Origin: Agromyces fucosus
GTDB lineage: Bacteria > Actinomycetota > Actinomycetes > Actinomycetales > Microbacteriaceae
DNA length: 64,000 nt
NCBI RefSeq assembly: GCF_004134865.1
Contig: NZ_SDPO01000004.1
Span: forward strand, 173,673 to 237,672
Reading direction: 5' to 3'
This document shows, piece after piece, positions 8,778-17,905 of the stretch. Within the stretch, counting starts at the first letter, position 1. Each line of letters begins with the position of its first letter. Under the pieces are notes generated by a model. It saw nothing but the letters and a program-made list of their open reading frames with translations. It made no database searches and was not told the origin of the DNA. The position numbers and the translations under genes were made by a program.

Positions 8778-8829
8778 TTGACGCGCCACGAGGCATCCTG
8801 CTCAATTGCACTAAGCAACATGTTAAGCA
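8778..8829. promoter_or_regulatory. Divergent control region with candidate operator
   Basis: TTGACG (8778-8783) is a possible -35 for the amine oxidase. Downstream, TAAGCA occurs twice as a direct repeat (8812-8817 and 8824-8829), separated by the palindrome AACATGTT (8817-8824). The AT-rich block stands out in this GC-rich DNA and is a good candidate for the site bound by the XRE-cupin regulator. Confidence 0.45.
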
Positions 8830-8868
8830 GCACTGATCCCAACCAACACGGATTGCGAGGCTCTCATC

Positions 8869-10482
8869 ATGACAGGTTCCCGAGGCACCACCCCGCTCAG
8901 CGCACGGCTCGGCCGCATCCTCCGCGTGCACGCCGAAGCCGATCGCACGGGCGTCCCCGTCGACGACGTGCTCGGGCGCACAGCGGAGGCTCCCGACGGC
9001 ATCAGCAGGCGCAACGCGCTCATCGCCGGCGGTGCGATCGGTGCCGGCGCCGCCCTCGCCATGGCGACGCCCGCCCACGCCGCGGTGGCCAAGCCCGGCC
9101 CGGCACCACGAGTCCTGATCGTCGGCGCAGGTCTCGCCGGCGTGCGCGCCGCCCACTGGCTCTGGCGCGTGAAGGGCATCGCCTCGACGATCTACGAGGG
9201 CAGCGCCAGGGCCGGCGGCCGCTGCTACAGCCTGCGCGGATACTTCGACGACGGCATCGTCGTCGAACACGGCGGCGCACTCATCAACACCGACCACAAC
9301 GCCACCCGCAACCTCGCGGCGAACCTGGGCCTGAGCCTCGACGTCGTCGCCGGGGGCAGCTACCAGGGGTGGGACGACAAGTACTGGATCGACGGAGCCG
9401 ACTACCCCTACGACGACGCGAACGCCGACTGGGGAGTCGTCTACCAGGCCTTCAAGGCGGCACTCGCGAGCGCGCCGTACTGCCAGACCTACGACAACCA
9501 CACGGCGGCCGGCGTCGCCCTCGACCAATTGAACGTCGACCAGTGGCTCGCCGCCAACGTGCCCGGCGGGCTCTCGAGCCGCTTCGCCAAGCTCATGCAG
9601 TCGAACGTGATGAGCGAGTACGGGCTCGAACCGCACGAGCAGTCGGCGCTGAGTCTCATCTACCTGCTCGGGTGGAACGCGCAGAACAGCCTCTCGCCAG
9701 TCAACGGCGCCGACGAGAAGTACTCCGTGAACGGCGGCAACGACCTGCTGGTCTCCCGCATGCTCGAGGAGCTGCCGGCGAACACCGTGCGCTACGGCTA
9801 CAAGCTCACCGCCGTCAAGCGCAACACCGACGGCACCGTGCGGCTCAGCTTCCGGGTCGGCAACTCGACCGTCGACCAGACCGCCGACCGAGCCATCCTC
9901 GCCCTCCCGTTCACCACCCTGCGCGACTGCGACCTCACGCAGTCGGGCTTCTCGGCGCTCAAGCTCCGCGCGATCGACGAGGTCGGCCTCGGCGCGAACG
10001 CGAAGGTGCACGTGCAGGTCAGCCACCGCCCGTGGGTCGAGCAGGGATACGGTGGCGCCGCATACACGAACAAGAGCGGATTCCAGTGCGGTTGGGACGA
10101 CACCGCCGACCACCCGCTGCCGACCGGCGTGTTCAACTACTTCCCCTCCGGCGACCAGGTGAAGGCCTGGACGGGAAACGTGTTCGGCCCGGCGAGCGCC
10201 GCGCAGGTCAGCGGGCTCCTCGCGCAGACCGAGCCGATCTTCCCCGGTATGACCGCGGCGTACACCGGCAAGTCGCATCGCGACTTCTGGTGGGCGAACC
10301 CGTGGTCGAAGGGCGCGTACACCGTGCTGCGGCCCGGGCAGTACACCTCGCTCTTCGGTGCGGGCTCGACACCCGAGGGCAACGTGCACTTCTCCGGCGA
10401 GCACACGAGCGTCGAGTACTTCGGCTTCCTGAACGGCGCCGTCGTGTCCGGTGAGCGGGCCGCGAAGGCCGTCGCGGCGTAG
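8869..10482 (+). CDS. Tat-exported flavin amine oxidase
   Basis: A 537-residue FAD-dependent amine oxidase that would oxidatively deaminate an amine outside the membrane, producing an aldehyde, ammonia and hydrogen peroxide. The N terminus has a twin-arginine signal (SRRNAL, then IAGGAIGAGAALAMATPAHAA) preceded by about 45 residues. The Rossmann FAD-binding motif VLIVGAGLAGVRAA with the downstream acidic residue follows, then ARAGGRCYSL, typical of monoamine oxidases. The C-terminal FSGEHTSVEYFGFLNGAVVSGERAA closes the FAD site. The substrate cannot be told; with a PuuR-like regulator next door and PotABCD elsewhere in the window, a polyamine or aromatic amine is plausible. Confidence 0.88.
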   Translation: MTGSRGTTPLSARLGRILRVHAEADRTGVPVDDVLGRTAEAPDGISRRNALIAGGAIGAGAALAMATPAHAAVAKPGPAPRVLIVGAGLAGVRAAHWLWRVKGIASTIYEGSARAGGRCYSLRGYFDDGIVVEHGGALINTDHNATRNLAANLGLSLDVVAGGSYQGWDDKYWIDGADYPYDDANADWGVVYQAFKAALASAPYCQTYDNHTAAGVALDQLNVDQWLAANVPGGLSSRFAKLMQSNVMSEYGLEPHEQSALSLIYLLGWNAQNSLSPVNGADEKYSVNGGNDLLVSRMLEELPANTVRYGYKLTAVKRNTDGTVRLSFRVGNSTVDQTADRAILALPFTTLRDCDLTQSGFSALKLRAIDEVGLGANAKVHVQVSHRPWVEQGYGGAAYTNKSGFQCGWDDTADHPLPTGVFNYFPSGDQVKAWTGNVFGPASAAQVSGLLAQTEPIFPGMTAAYTGKSHRDFWWANPWSKGAYTVLRPGQYTSLFGAGSTPEGNVHFSGEHTSVEYFGFLNGAVVSGERAAKAVAA

Positions 10483-10493
10483 CCGTACGCGCT

Positions 10494-10527
10494 GCGGGTG
10501 ACGGATGCCGCGGCATCCGTCACCCGC
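10494..10527. terminator. Bidirectional terminator, perfect 34-bp palindrome
   Basis: Arms 10494-10509 and 10512-10527 are exact complements around a central GC. The structure lies between the convergent amine oxidase and phoX genes and is built from GGATGCC/GGCATCC. Confidence 0.8.
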
Positions 10528-10557
10528 TTCTGCGAGCGCGGCGCTGGTCGTGGCGAG

Positions 10558-12612
10558 CTAGCCGCGCCAGACCTGCACGACGGAGGGCCGGGGCGCCGCC
10601 ACGAGGCCGCTCTCGGGCCGGTGGGACGGCACGTAGTCGGGGAAGTAGGAGGTCGGCGAGGCGACCGTCCCGTCTTCGCCCGGGTGCTGCACGGCCACGA
10701 AGACCATTCCCTCCTGGTCGTGGATGACCGGACCGCAGGTCTCGCCATCGCGCGGCACCGAGAGGAACTGCTGCACGCGGCCGCGGTCGGGTCCCTCGAG
10801 CGGCACCTTGTAGAGTCCGTCGTTGAAGCCGATCTTGCTGGGTGCGCCGTCGGTCGAGATCCAGAGGTTGCCCGCCGAGTCGAACGCGAGGTTGTCGGGA
10901 CACGAGATGGGTGACACGAGCTCCTTCGGGAACCCGGCGAAGTAGGTGTTCTGGTCGACCGCCGGGTCGCCGCAGAGCAGCAGGATGCTCCAGCCGAACG
11001 TGGCACCCGACTGGCCCGCCGTCTCGGTCAGCTCGATGATGTGCCCGTTGCGGTTGCCCGTGACCGGATTCGCCTCGTCGATCGTCGCGAGGGTCCGCGA
11101 CGAGTTGTTGGTGAGCGCGACGTACACCTTGCCCGTCTTCGAGTTGGGCTGCACGTCCTCGGGGCGGTCCATCTTCGTCGCGCCGACCGTGTCGGCCGCG
11201 AGCCGCGTGAAGACGAGCACTTCCTCGGTCGTCATGCCGGGAATGACGCTCTCCCCGTTCTGCGTGAGCGGAATCCACTGGCCCGTGCCGTCGAAGCGCC
11301 CGTCGGCGGGAAGCGCGCCGGTGCCGGTGATCTCGGCCGCCGGCGAGTTGCCCGCGAACTTGGCGACGTAGAGGTCACCCTCGCTGAGCAGCCCCAGGTT
11401 GTTGCGTCGGGCGACGGGGGTGTTCTTCGGGTCGAAGGTGCCCCTGGAGACGAACTTGTAGAGGTAGTCGTTCGTCTGGTCGTCGCCCATGTAGGCGACC
11501 GCGCGGCCGTCTTCGGCGATGATGACGTTGGCGCCCTCGTGCTTGAACCGGCCCATCGCGGTGTGCTTGCGCGGCGTCGATGCCGGGTCTTCCGGGTCGA
11601 TCTCGACGATCCAGCCGAAGCGGTTCGGCTCGTTCACGAAGCCGGCGTCGTGGGCGTTGAAGCGCGGGTCGATGCGCTCGAACGTGTAGGTCGACTTCGT
11701 GCTCGGCGTCGCCCGATAGCGCTTCTGTCCGGCCGTGTCGGCCGCCCAGACGAAGTAGCCGTCGAAGTTCTCCTCACCCGACAGCACGCTGCCCCACGGG
11801 GTGGTTCCGCCAGCGCAGTTGCCGAGCGTGCCCTTGATCCAGCGGCCCTCGGGGTCCTCGGCCGTCTTCAGCAGCTCGCTGCCCGCCGCGGGCCCGGTCG
11901 CCTCGAACACCGTGTCGGCCGTGATGCGCCGGTTGCGGCGCCCGTCGACCAGGTAGCGCCACGGCTGGCCGAGCTTGCTGCGGCGAAGTTCGACGACGGA
12001 GAAGCCGTGCGCCGCCTTGTAGATCGCCGCGCGCCGGTCGAGCTCGGCCGCGTCGCTCGTCGGCGCGAACATGATGCCAGGGTTCACGTACTCGTGGTTG
12101 TTCACGAGCACGCCCGTGCGACCGCTCCGGTCGGCGATGATGTCGAGGTAGTCGCAGTTGTAGCCGAACTGGCCCGCCTGCGCCTCAGGCGTCTGGTGGT
12201 CGAAGTCGAGCGCAGGCACCCCCGAGAAGAGCGGGTCGCCCCAGCGGATGATGGGGGCCCAGCTGTAGCCCTCGGGAACGTTGAAGTCGTCGACGATCTT
12301 CGGCACCGGCGAGATCGCATCGAACGGGAGGCCGCCGAGCGCGCCGGAGGCTCCGCCGCCGGGAGCGGCGAGGGCCGAGCCGGCGGGCGACGCAGCTGCG
12401 AGGGCGATGCCCACCGCACCGGCGGCGCCGAGGCCGAGGAGCGCCCGACGCGACAGTGCGGCGGAGGCGATCTCGCGGAAGGCGGGGTTCGCGGAGGTGT
12501 TGCACTCGGGGCCCAGGCAGGCGTTGCCGCACTTGAAGTGGCAGGTCACCGGCGAGCGCTTGCCTCGCACGTGATCGGCCATGGGGAACAGCTGAATGTC
12601 GGTGATCGTCAC
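10558..12612 (-). CDS. phoX: PhoX-family alkaline phosphatase, Tat-exported
   Basis: A 684-residue DUF839/PhoX protein that releases phosphate from organic phosphates outside the membrane. The chosen GTG at 12612 has GAGGA seven bases upstream; an ATG at 12582 is an alternative. The N terminus has HVRGKRSPVTCHFKCGNACL, typical of actinobacterial PhoX, then a twin-arginine motif (SRRALLGLG) and a hydrophobic run. Conserved PhoX segments include RWGDPLFSG, FGYNCDYLDI, LVNNHEYVNPG, and TPWGSVLSGEENFDGYF. Enzymes of this family use iron and calcium. Three PhoP-type repeats lie upstream, so phosphate starvation should induce it. Confidence 0.9.
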   Translation of the reverse strand: MTITDIQLFPMADHVRGKRSPVTCHFKCGNACLGPECNTSANPAFREIASAALSRRALLGLGAAGAVGIALAAASPAGSALAAPGGGASGALGGLPFDAISPVPKIVDDFNVPEGYSWAPIIRWGDPLFSGVPALDFDHQTPEAQAGQFGYNCDYLDIIADRSGRTGVLVNNHEYVNPGIMFAPTSDAAELDRRAAIYKAAHGFSVVELRRSKLGQPWRYLVDGRRNRRITADTVFEATGPAAGSELLKTAEDPEGRWIKGTLGNCAGGTTPWGSVLSGEENFDGYFVWAADTAGQKRYRATPSTKSTYTFERIDPRFNAHDAGFVNEPNRFGWIVEIDPEDPASTPRKHTAMGRFKHEGANVIIAEDGRAVAYMGDDQTNDYLYKFVSRGTFDPKNTPVARRNNLGLLSEGDLYVAKFAGNSPAAEITGTGALPADGRFDGTGQWIPLTQNGESVIPGMTTEEVLVFTRLAADTVGATKMDRPEDVQPNSKTGKVYVALTNNSSRTLATIDEANPVTGNRNGHIIELTETAGQSGATFGWSILLLCGDPAVDQNTYFAGFPKELVSPISCPDNLAFDSAGNLWISTDGAPSKIGFNDGLYKVPLEGPDRGRVQQFLSVPRDGETCGPVIHDQEGMVFVAVQHPGEDGTVASPTSYFPDYVPSHRPESGLVAAPRPSVVQVWRG

Positions 12613-12685
12613 AGATCGGTCCTCACGCTCGGGGGTCGGGATGCCTTTCTGCACAGTGCTCGCGGAATCCGAATCCGCTTCGGAC

Positions 12686-12718
12686 GACCGCTGAACGAGG
12701 GGTGAACCCGCGGTGAAC
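12686..12718 (-). promoter_or_regulatory. PHO box: three 11-bp direct repeats upstream of phoX
   Basis: On the minus strand GTTCACCGCGG, GTTCACCCCTC and GTTCAGCGGTC follow one another without gaps, starting at 12718, 12707 and 12696. This matches the 11-base direct-repeat units (GTTCA core) bound by PhoP in Streptomyces. The array is 74-106 bases before the phoX start. It fits activation of phoX by a PhoR-PhoP system, not itself seen in the window. Confidence 0.8.
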
Positions 12719-12784
12719 GATCGAGGGCCTCGCGCCTCATGCCCGCCGCGGCGCGCCGCCGCACCGCACCCGGGCCGCGCTCGC

Positions 12785-12790
12785 GATACT
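12785..12790 (+). promoter_or_regulatory. -10 element for leaderless symporter gene
   Basis: GATACT followed by six bases and the ATG at 12797. Confidence 0.4.
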
Positions 12791-12796
12791 GGGCAC

Positions 12797-14320
12797 ATGG
12801 ATGCCGTGAACGAATGGGTGCTCGCCGGGGGCGACGTGCTCTGGACCTGGATCGTCTTGCCCGTGGTCGTGATCCTCGGGGTGTACTTCACCGTGCGGTC
12901 CGGCGTGGTGCAGTTCCGCCTGATCCCTGAGATGTTCCGCACGCTGACCGACAAGACCCCGCGCGACGCCGCAGGCGAGCCGCAATCGGTGTCGGCGTTC
13001 CAGGCGTTCACCATCTCGGCGGCGTCGCGAGTCGGCGTCGGGAACATCGCGGGCGTCGGCACGGCGATCGCGATCGGCGGCCCGGGCGCGATCTTCTGGA
13101 TGTGGCTGATGGCCTTCGTCGGCGGCGCCTCGAGCTTCGTGGAGTCCACGCTCGGGCAGCTGTTCAAGGTGCGCGACCAGGACGGCTTCCGCGGCGGACC
13201 GGCGTACTACATGGAGCGCGGCCTGCGTGCGCGCTGGATGGGCGTGCTCTTCGCGATCGTGCTCATCATCTGCTTCCCGTTCGCGTTCTCATCGCTCCAG
13301 GCCAACACGATCAGCGCGACGGTCGCCGTGACGATCAGCCCCGACGGCGCTCCCGACTGGGTCTCCTGGGTCGTCGGCCTCGTGCTCGCCGCGCTCACCG
13401 CGCTCGTCGTGTTCGGCGGTGTCCGCCGCATCGCCTCGGTCACCCAGGCCGTCGTGCCCCTCATGGCCCTGCTCTACCTGCTGCTCGGCCTGGTGATCGT
13501 CGCCATGAACTTCGAGAAGTTCCCCGAGGTGTTCGCCTCGATCTTCACCGAGGCGTTCGGGTTCAACGAGGTCGTCGGCGCCACGCTCGGCATGATCGTG
13601 TTGACCGGGGTGAAGCGCGGCATGTTCTCGAACGAGGCGGGGCTCGGTTCCGCGCCGAACGCCGGCGCGAGCGCCGCCGTGACGCACCCCGTGAAGCAGG
13701 GGCTCGTGCAGACGCTCGGCGTCTACTTCGACACCTTCCTGGTCTGCTCGATCACGGCCTTCATCATCCTGGTCTCGAGTCCCGACCTCGAGAACGCCAC
13801 ACGAGGCATCGGGCTGACGCAGAACGCCGTCGTGTCGAATCTCGGTGCCTGGTCGAGCATCGCGCTGAGCGTCATCATCTTCCTGCTCGCCTTCAGCTCG
13901 ATCCTCGGCAACTACTACTACGGCGAGTCCAACATCGAGTTCATCACCCCGCGGCGCTCGGTGCTCGCCGGCTATCGGATCCTCGTCGTCGTCGCGATCT
14001 TCGTCGGCTCGGTGGCATCCTCGGATCTCATCTGGAACACCGCCGACGGCATCATGGGCATCATGGCGCTCATCAACCTGGTGGCGATCGCATTGCTCTC
14101 GGGAATCGCCTTCCGCCTGCTGCGCGACTACACCAGACAGCGGCGGGATGGCCGGAACCCCGTCTTCACCCGCGCCCTGCTGCCCGATGTCGGCGGCATC
14201 GAGTGCTGGGAGGACGAGCTCACCGTCACCGGCCCGCTCGACCTCGCGACGCTGCGGCACGAGGCCGAGAAGCACCGCGACCACCTGCACGAGCAGCACG
14301 AGACCGGCGAGAAGCACTGA
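12797..14320 (+). CDS. Sodium:alanine/glycine symporter (AGCS family)
   Basis: A 507-residue integral membrane protein with about ten or eleven hydrophobic segments, importing alanine or glycine with sodium. The AGCS signature is clear: ISAASRVGVGNIAGVGTAIA near the N terminus, GPGAIFWMWLMAFVG, GGPAYYMERGL and GMFSNEAGLGSAPNA. The start MDAVNEWV was chosen because an upstream in-frame extension is unlike membrane-protein sequence and a -10-like GATACT lies just before this ATG. It converges with proS. Confidence 0.9.
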   Translation: MDAVNEWVLAGGDVLWTWIVLPVVVILGVYFTVRSGVVQFRLIPEMFRTLTDKTPRDAAGEPQSVSAFQAFTISAASRVGVGNIAGVGTAIAIGGPGAIFWMWLMAFVGGASSFVESTLGQLFKVRDQDGFRGGPAYYMERGLRARWMGVLFAIVLIICFPFAFSSLQANTISATVAVTISPDGAPDWVSWVVGLVLAALTALVVFGGVRRIASVTQAVVPLMALLYLLLGLVIVAMNFEKFPEVFASIFTEAFGFNEVVGATLGMIVLTGVKRGMFSNEAGLGSAPNAGASAAVTHPVKQGLVQTLGVYFDTFLVCSITAFIILVSSPDLENATRGIGLTQNAVVSNLGAWSSIALSVIIFLLAFSSILGNYYYGESNIEFITPRRSVLAGYRILVVVAIFVGSVASSDLIWNTADGIMGIMALINLVAIALLSGIAFRLLRDYTRQRRDGRNPVFTRALLPDVGGIECWEDELTVTGPLDLATLRHEAEKHRDHLHEQHETGEKH

Positions 14321-14362
14321 ACCGCCCGCCCAGGCGATCGATCGGATCGCCGGGCGAGCGGT
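14321..14362. terminator. Stem-loop between symporter gene and proS
   Basis: Arms 14321-14339 and 14345-14362 pair with one mismatch and one bulge (ACCGC, CGCCC and GGCGATC matching GATCGCC, GGGCG, GCGGT). The convergent position suggests a bidirectional terminator. Confidence 0.65.
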
Positions 14363-14380
14363 TCGGGTGAGCTCGGTTCG

Positions 14381-16144
14381 TCAGGCGAGCGCTGCGGCGA
14401 CCTCGCCGATCGCGACCTGCGTGCGCTCCCCCGTCGCCCGGTCCCAGACCTCGACGATGCCCTCGGCGACGCCGCGGCCGGCGATCACGATCTTCGGGAC
14501 GCCGATGAGCTCGGCGTCGCCGAACTTGACGCCGGGCGAGACCTTGGGTCGGTCGTCGTAGAGCACGTCGAACCCGGATGCCTCGAGCTCGGCGACGATC
14601 GTCTCCGCCGCCTCGAACACCGCTTCGTCACGACCGGTCGCGACCACGTGCACGTCGAACGGCGCAACGGCGGCCGGCCAGATGAGGCCCTTGTCGTCGT
14701 TGTTGTCTTCGGCGATGATCGCGAGAATGCGCGTGACGCCGATGCCGTATGAGCCCATCGTGACGGTCGCGAGCTTGCCGTTCTCGTCGAGCACCTTCAG
14801 GCCGAGCGCTTCTGCGTACTTGCGCCCCAGCTGGAACACGTGGCCGATCTCCATGCCGCGGGCGAGTTCGACCGGGCCTGAACCGTCGGGCGCGGGGTCG
14901 CCGGGCAGCACGTTGGATGCCTCGACGGTGCCGTCGGCGACGAAGTCGCGGCCCGCGACGAGCCCGAAGACGTGCTTCTGGTCGACGTTGGCGCCGGTGA
15001 TCCACTCGGTGCCGTCGACGACCCGCGGATCGACGAGGAATCGGATGCCGGTGGCGGATTCCTCGCCGAGCACGGCGCCGCTCTCGGACCAGGGGCCGAT
15101 GTACCCCTTCACGAGTCCGGGGTGCTTGGCGAAGTCGGCCTCGGTCGCGGGCTCGACCTCACCCGGAGCGAACGCGACCTCGACGCGCTTCATCTCGACG
15201 TCGCGGTCGCCGGGCAGGCCGATCACGACGAGTTCGCGGGTGCCGTCGGGCGCCACGACAGCGAGCACGACGTTCTTCAGGGTGTCGGCCGAGGTCCACG
15301 CGCGGCCGTCGGGCCGAGGGTACTCGGCGTTCGCGAGGTCGACGAGGGTCGCGATCGTGGGCGTGTTCGGCGAATCGAGCACGACGGGTGCCGGCAGTCC
15401 CTCGAACGGGATCGACTCGGGCACGATCGTCTCGAACGCCTCGACGTTGGCCGTGTAACCGCCGGCCGAGCGAACGAAGGTGTCTTCGCCGACGGGGGTC
15501 GGGTGCAGGAACTCCTCGCTCTTCGAGCCGCCCATCGCACCGGCATCCGCCTTGACGATGACGTACTCGAGGCCGAGCCGCGCGAAGATCCGCTCGTAGG
15601 CGTCGCGCTGCGCCTGGTAGCTCGCGTCGAGTCCCTCGTCGGAGATGTCGAACGAGTACGCGTCCTTCATCGTGAACTCGCGGCCGCGCAGGAGACCGGC
15701 GCGCGGCCGGGCCTCATCGCGGTACTTGTCCTGGATCTGGTAGATCGACAGCGGCAGGTCCTTGTACGAGTTGTAGAGGTCCTTCACGAGCAGCGTGAAG
15801 ACCTCCTCGTGCGTCGGCGCGAGCAGGTAGTCGGTTCCCCTGCGGTCCTGCAGGCGGAAGAGGTTGTCGCCGTACTCGGTCCAGCGGTTCGTGACCTCGT
15901 AGGGCTCGCGCGGCAGCAGCGCAGGGAAGTGCACCTCGTGCGCGCCCGCGTTCGTCATCTCGTCGCGGATGATCGCCTCGATCTTCGCCTTCACGCGCAG
16001 GCCCAACGGCAGCCATGCGAACACGCCTGGCGCCTGGCGCCTGATGTAGCCGGCGCGCACGAGCAGTCGGTGGCTCGTGACCTCGGCGTCGGCGGGGTCT
16101 TCGCGGAGCGTACGGAGGAAGTAGTTCGTCAGGCGTGTGGGCAC
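14381..16144 (-). CDS. proS: Prolyl-tRNA synthetase
   Basis: A 587-residue class II synthetase that charges tRNA-Pro. It begins [44 protein letters not shown] in full (shown here by its features: RLS/N-YFLRTL then AGYIRR). Motif 2 is seen around [23 protein letters not shown], the editing insertion domain lies in the middle (about 200-400), motif 3 includes [14 protein letters not shown], and the anticodon-binding domain is C-terminal. This is the bacterial-type ProS with editing domain. The GTG start is preceded by TAGAAT and six bases, hence leaderless. Confidence 0.95.
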   Translation of the reverse strand: MPTRLTNYFLRTLREDPADAEVTSHRLLVRAGYIRRQAPGVFAWLPLGLRVKAKIEAIIRDEMTNAGAHEVHFPALLPREPYEVTNRWTEYGDNLFRLQDRRGTDYLLAPTHEEVFTLLVKDLYNSYKDLPLSIYQIQDKYRDEARPRAGLLRGREFTMKDAYSFDISDEGLDASYQAQRDAYERIFARLGLEYVIVKADAGAMGGSKSEEFLHPTPVGEDTFVRSAGGYTANVEAFETIVPESIPFEGLPAPVVLDSPNTPTIATLVDLANAEYPRPDGRAWTSADTLKNVVLAVVAPDGTRELVVIGLPGDRDVEMKRVEVAFAPGEVEPATEADFAKHPGLVKGYIGPWSESGAVLGEESATGIRFLVDPRVVDGTEWITGANVDQKHVFGLVAGRDFVADGTVEASNVLPGDPAPDGSGPVELARGMEIGHVFQLGRKYAEALGLKVLDENGKLATVTMGSYGIGVTRILAIIAEDNNDDKGLIWPAAVAPFDVHVVATGRDEAVFEAAETIVAELEASGFDVLYDDRPKVSPGVKFGDAELIGVPKIVIAGRGVAEGIVEVWDRATGERTQVAIGEVAAALA

Positions 16145-16150
16145 CCGACG

Positions 16151-16156
16151 ATTCTA
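16151..16156 (-). promoter_or_regulatory. -10 element for leaderless proS
   Basis: TAGAAT on the minus strand with six bases to the GTG start at 16144. Confidence 0.6.
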
Positions 16157-16199
16157 CTGAGCGCGGCGGATGCCTCCCGCCCGAGTGCTCGGAAGGAAC

Positions 16200-16418
16200 T
16201 CAGGTGAGGTCGACGTCGACCACTTCGACGCCGCTCTCCGCGAGGTGGCGGGTGACCTGGTCGGCCCAGTTGATCAGGTCGAACAGCGCGGTGTCGAGGC
16301 TTTCGAGCACCTCGAGCACGCGAGGGTGCACGTCGCCGTCTTCGAACTCCTCGATGAGGTGGTACGCGTCATCGCGGGCGTTGGCGGCATTCTCGAGGTG
16401 GCGGCTGTTGATGGTCAT
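16200..16418 (-). CDS. Small conserved-looking acidic protein
   Basis: A 72-residue protein, MTINSRHLENAANARDDAYH onward, rich in Asp/Glu, predicted mostly helical with no signal or membrane segment. I do not recognise the family. A near-perfect leaderless promoter (TAGAAT, six bases, ATG) and codon use like its neighbours support a real gene. It is divergent from the RNB nuclease, with 26 bases between the two starts, so the two are likely co-regulated. Confidence 0.75.
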   Translation of the reverse strand: MTINSRHLENAANARDDAYHLIEEFEDGDVHPRVLEVLESLDTALFDLINWADQVTRHLAESGVEVVDVDLT

Positions 16419-16424
16419 CCCCGG

Positions 16425-16430
16425 ATTCTA
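16425..16430 (-). promoter_or_regulatory. -10 element for leaderless small-protein gene
   Basis: TAGAAT on the minus strand, six bases before the ATG at 16418. It sits two bases from the -10 of the divergent gene. Confidence 0.6.
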
Positions 16431-16432
16431 TC

Positions 16433-16438
16433 TAGGCT
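16433..16438 (+). promoter_or_regulatory. -10 element for leaderless RNB nuclease gene
   Basis: TAGGCT, six bases before the ATG at 16445. The two divergent -10 elements are so close that two polymerases could hardly bind at once. Confidence 0.6.
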
Positions 16439-16444
16439 GGGGCC

Positions 16445-17881
16445 ATGCCGAGCCGCCGAACGCACGTCACGGAGTCCGTCGCGCAGAGCGAATTGGCGGT
16501 CGCCCTCGCCAAGCTCCGGGCCGAACTCGACGTGCCAGAGTCCTTCTCGCCCGAAGTGCTCGCAGAGGCCGAGTCGATGCGCGCGGCCGCCCCCGCTACC
16601 GACCTCCGTCACCTGGCCTTCCTCACGATCGACCCGCTGGGGTCGACCGACCTCGACCAGGCGCTCTGCATCGAACGCCTGGCCGGCGGCTTCCTCGTGC
16701 ACTACGCGATCGCGGATGTCCCGGGCTGGGTGTACCCGGGCGGCGCCGTCGACCTCGAGGCCCGGCGCAGGGGCCAGACGCTCTACGCCGCCGACGGCCG
16801 GGTACCACTGCATCCGGTGGTGCTCAGCGAGGACCGTGCGTCGCTGCTGCCGGACGCGGATCGGAGCGCCTTCGTCTGGGCGTTCGAGCTCGACGAGGAG
16901 GGCGAGGTGGCGTCGACCGGACTCACCCGGGCGATGGTGCGATCGCGCGAACAGCTCACGTACGACGAGGCACAGGCGCGCATCGATGCCGGCGACGGCG
17001 ACTCCCCGCTCGCACTGCTGCGGGAGGTCGGGATGCTGCGCATCGAGCTCGAACGTGCTCGCGGCGGCGCGAGCCTCAACTCCCCCGATGAGGAGATCGT
17101 GCGCACCGCCGACGGCGGCTACTCCCTCGAGCGCCGCCACCCACTGCCGGTCGAGCAGTGGAACGCGCAGCTCTCGCTCATGACCGGCATGGCGGCGGCG
17201 CAACTCATGCTCGACGCCCGCGTCGGCGTGCTCCGCACGATGCCGAAGCCGAGCGAGGAACGCACCACGGCCTTCCGCGCGCAGACCCGCGCGCTCGGAC
17301 TGCCCTGGCCCGAGACCGTCTCCTACGGCGAATACCTCCGCGGGCTCGACCGTGACGACCCCGCCTCGCTCGCGGTGATGCAGGCGGCGTCCGGACTCTT
17401 CCGAGGTGCCGGCTACCTCGCCGTCGACGGCGAGGTCCCGCCCGATCCGATCCAATCCGCACTCGCGGCGCCGTACGCCCATGTCACGGCGCCGCTGCGC
17501 CGCCTCGTCGACCGGTGGGGGCTCGTCGTCTGCGAGGCGCTCTGCGCGAAACGCGAGGTGCCCGATTGGGCCCGTGCCTCGCTCCACGAACTGCCCTCGC
17601 TCATGGGCGCCTCCTCGCAGCGCGCCGGCCGGCTCGAGGCCGAGTCGATCGCGCGAGTCGAAGCCGCACTGCTCAGCGCTCGCGTCGGCGAACACTTCCG
17701 CGCGACGGTGCTCGAGGTGCGCGGTGAGCGAGTGGTGCTGCAGCTCGCCGAACCCGCGGTCACGGCGATGTGCCCTGCACCCGTCGGCGTTCGCGCCGGC
17801 ACCGCACTCGAGGTGGTGCTGCTCGCAGCCGACATCGCCACGGGCACGATCGAGTTCGGGGCCGTCGCAGCATCCGACTGA
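16445..17881 (+). CDS. RNB-domain 3'-5' exoribonuclease (RNase II/R family)
   Basis: A 478-residue protein made almost wholly of the RNB catalytic domain, without the cold-shock domains that flank it in RNase II and RNase R. The active-site segment FLTIDPLGSTDLDQALCI (about residues 58-75) keeps three of the four acidic positions of E. coli RNase II; the last Asp is Gln, which I believe is usual in this actinobacterial subfamily. Further RNB signatures are LVHYAIADVPGWV, NSPDEEI and YAHVTAPLRRLVDRWG. The protein should degrade single-stranded RNA processively from the 3' end. Leaderless transcription. Confidence 0.88.
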   Translation: MPSRRTHVTESVAQSELAVALAKLRAELDVPESFSPEVLAEAESMRAAAPATDLRHLAFLTIDPLGSTDLDQALCIERLAGGFLVHYAIADVPGWVYPGGAVDLEARRRGQTLYAADGRVPLHPVVLSEDRASLLPDADRSAFVWAFELDEEGEVASTGLTRAMVRSREQLTYDEAQARIDAGDGDSPLALLREVGMLRIELERARGGASLNSPDEEIVRTADGGYSLERRHPLPVEQWNAQLSLMTGMAAAQLMLDARVGVLRTMPKPSEERTTAFRAQTRALGLPWPETVSYGEYLRGLDRDDPASLAVMQAASGLFRGAGYLAVDGEVPPDPIQSALAAPYAHVTAPLRRLVDRWGLVVCEALCAKREVPDWARASLHELPSLMGASSQRAGRLEAESIARVEAALLSARVGEHFRATVLEVRGERVVLQLAEPAVTAMCPAPVGVRAGTALEVVLLAADIATGTIEFGAVAASD

Positions 17882-17905
17882 CGCGCTCGGCGACGCGCCT
17901 CGCGG

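Noticed and set aside
12675..12685. Fourth PHO-box unit after the three direct repeats
   Set aside because: Reads GTCCGAAGCGG, lacking the GTTCA core; only three units are supported.
12713..12796. Upstream extension of the symporter gene
   Set aside because: Adds Arg/Pro-rich sequence foreign to the family and overlaps the PHO box region; the ATG at 12797 follows a -10-like GATACT and fits the family.
12613..13167. Upstream extension of phoX
   Set aside because: Runs antisense through the symporter gene; family homology begins near the GTG at 12612.
8150..14320. Genomic island of recent transfer between nusA and proS
   Set aside because: No tRNA, integrase, direct repeats or change in base composition that I can see; it may be an old insertion.
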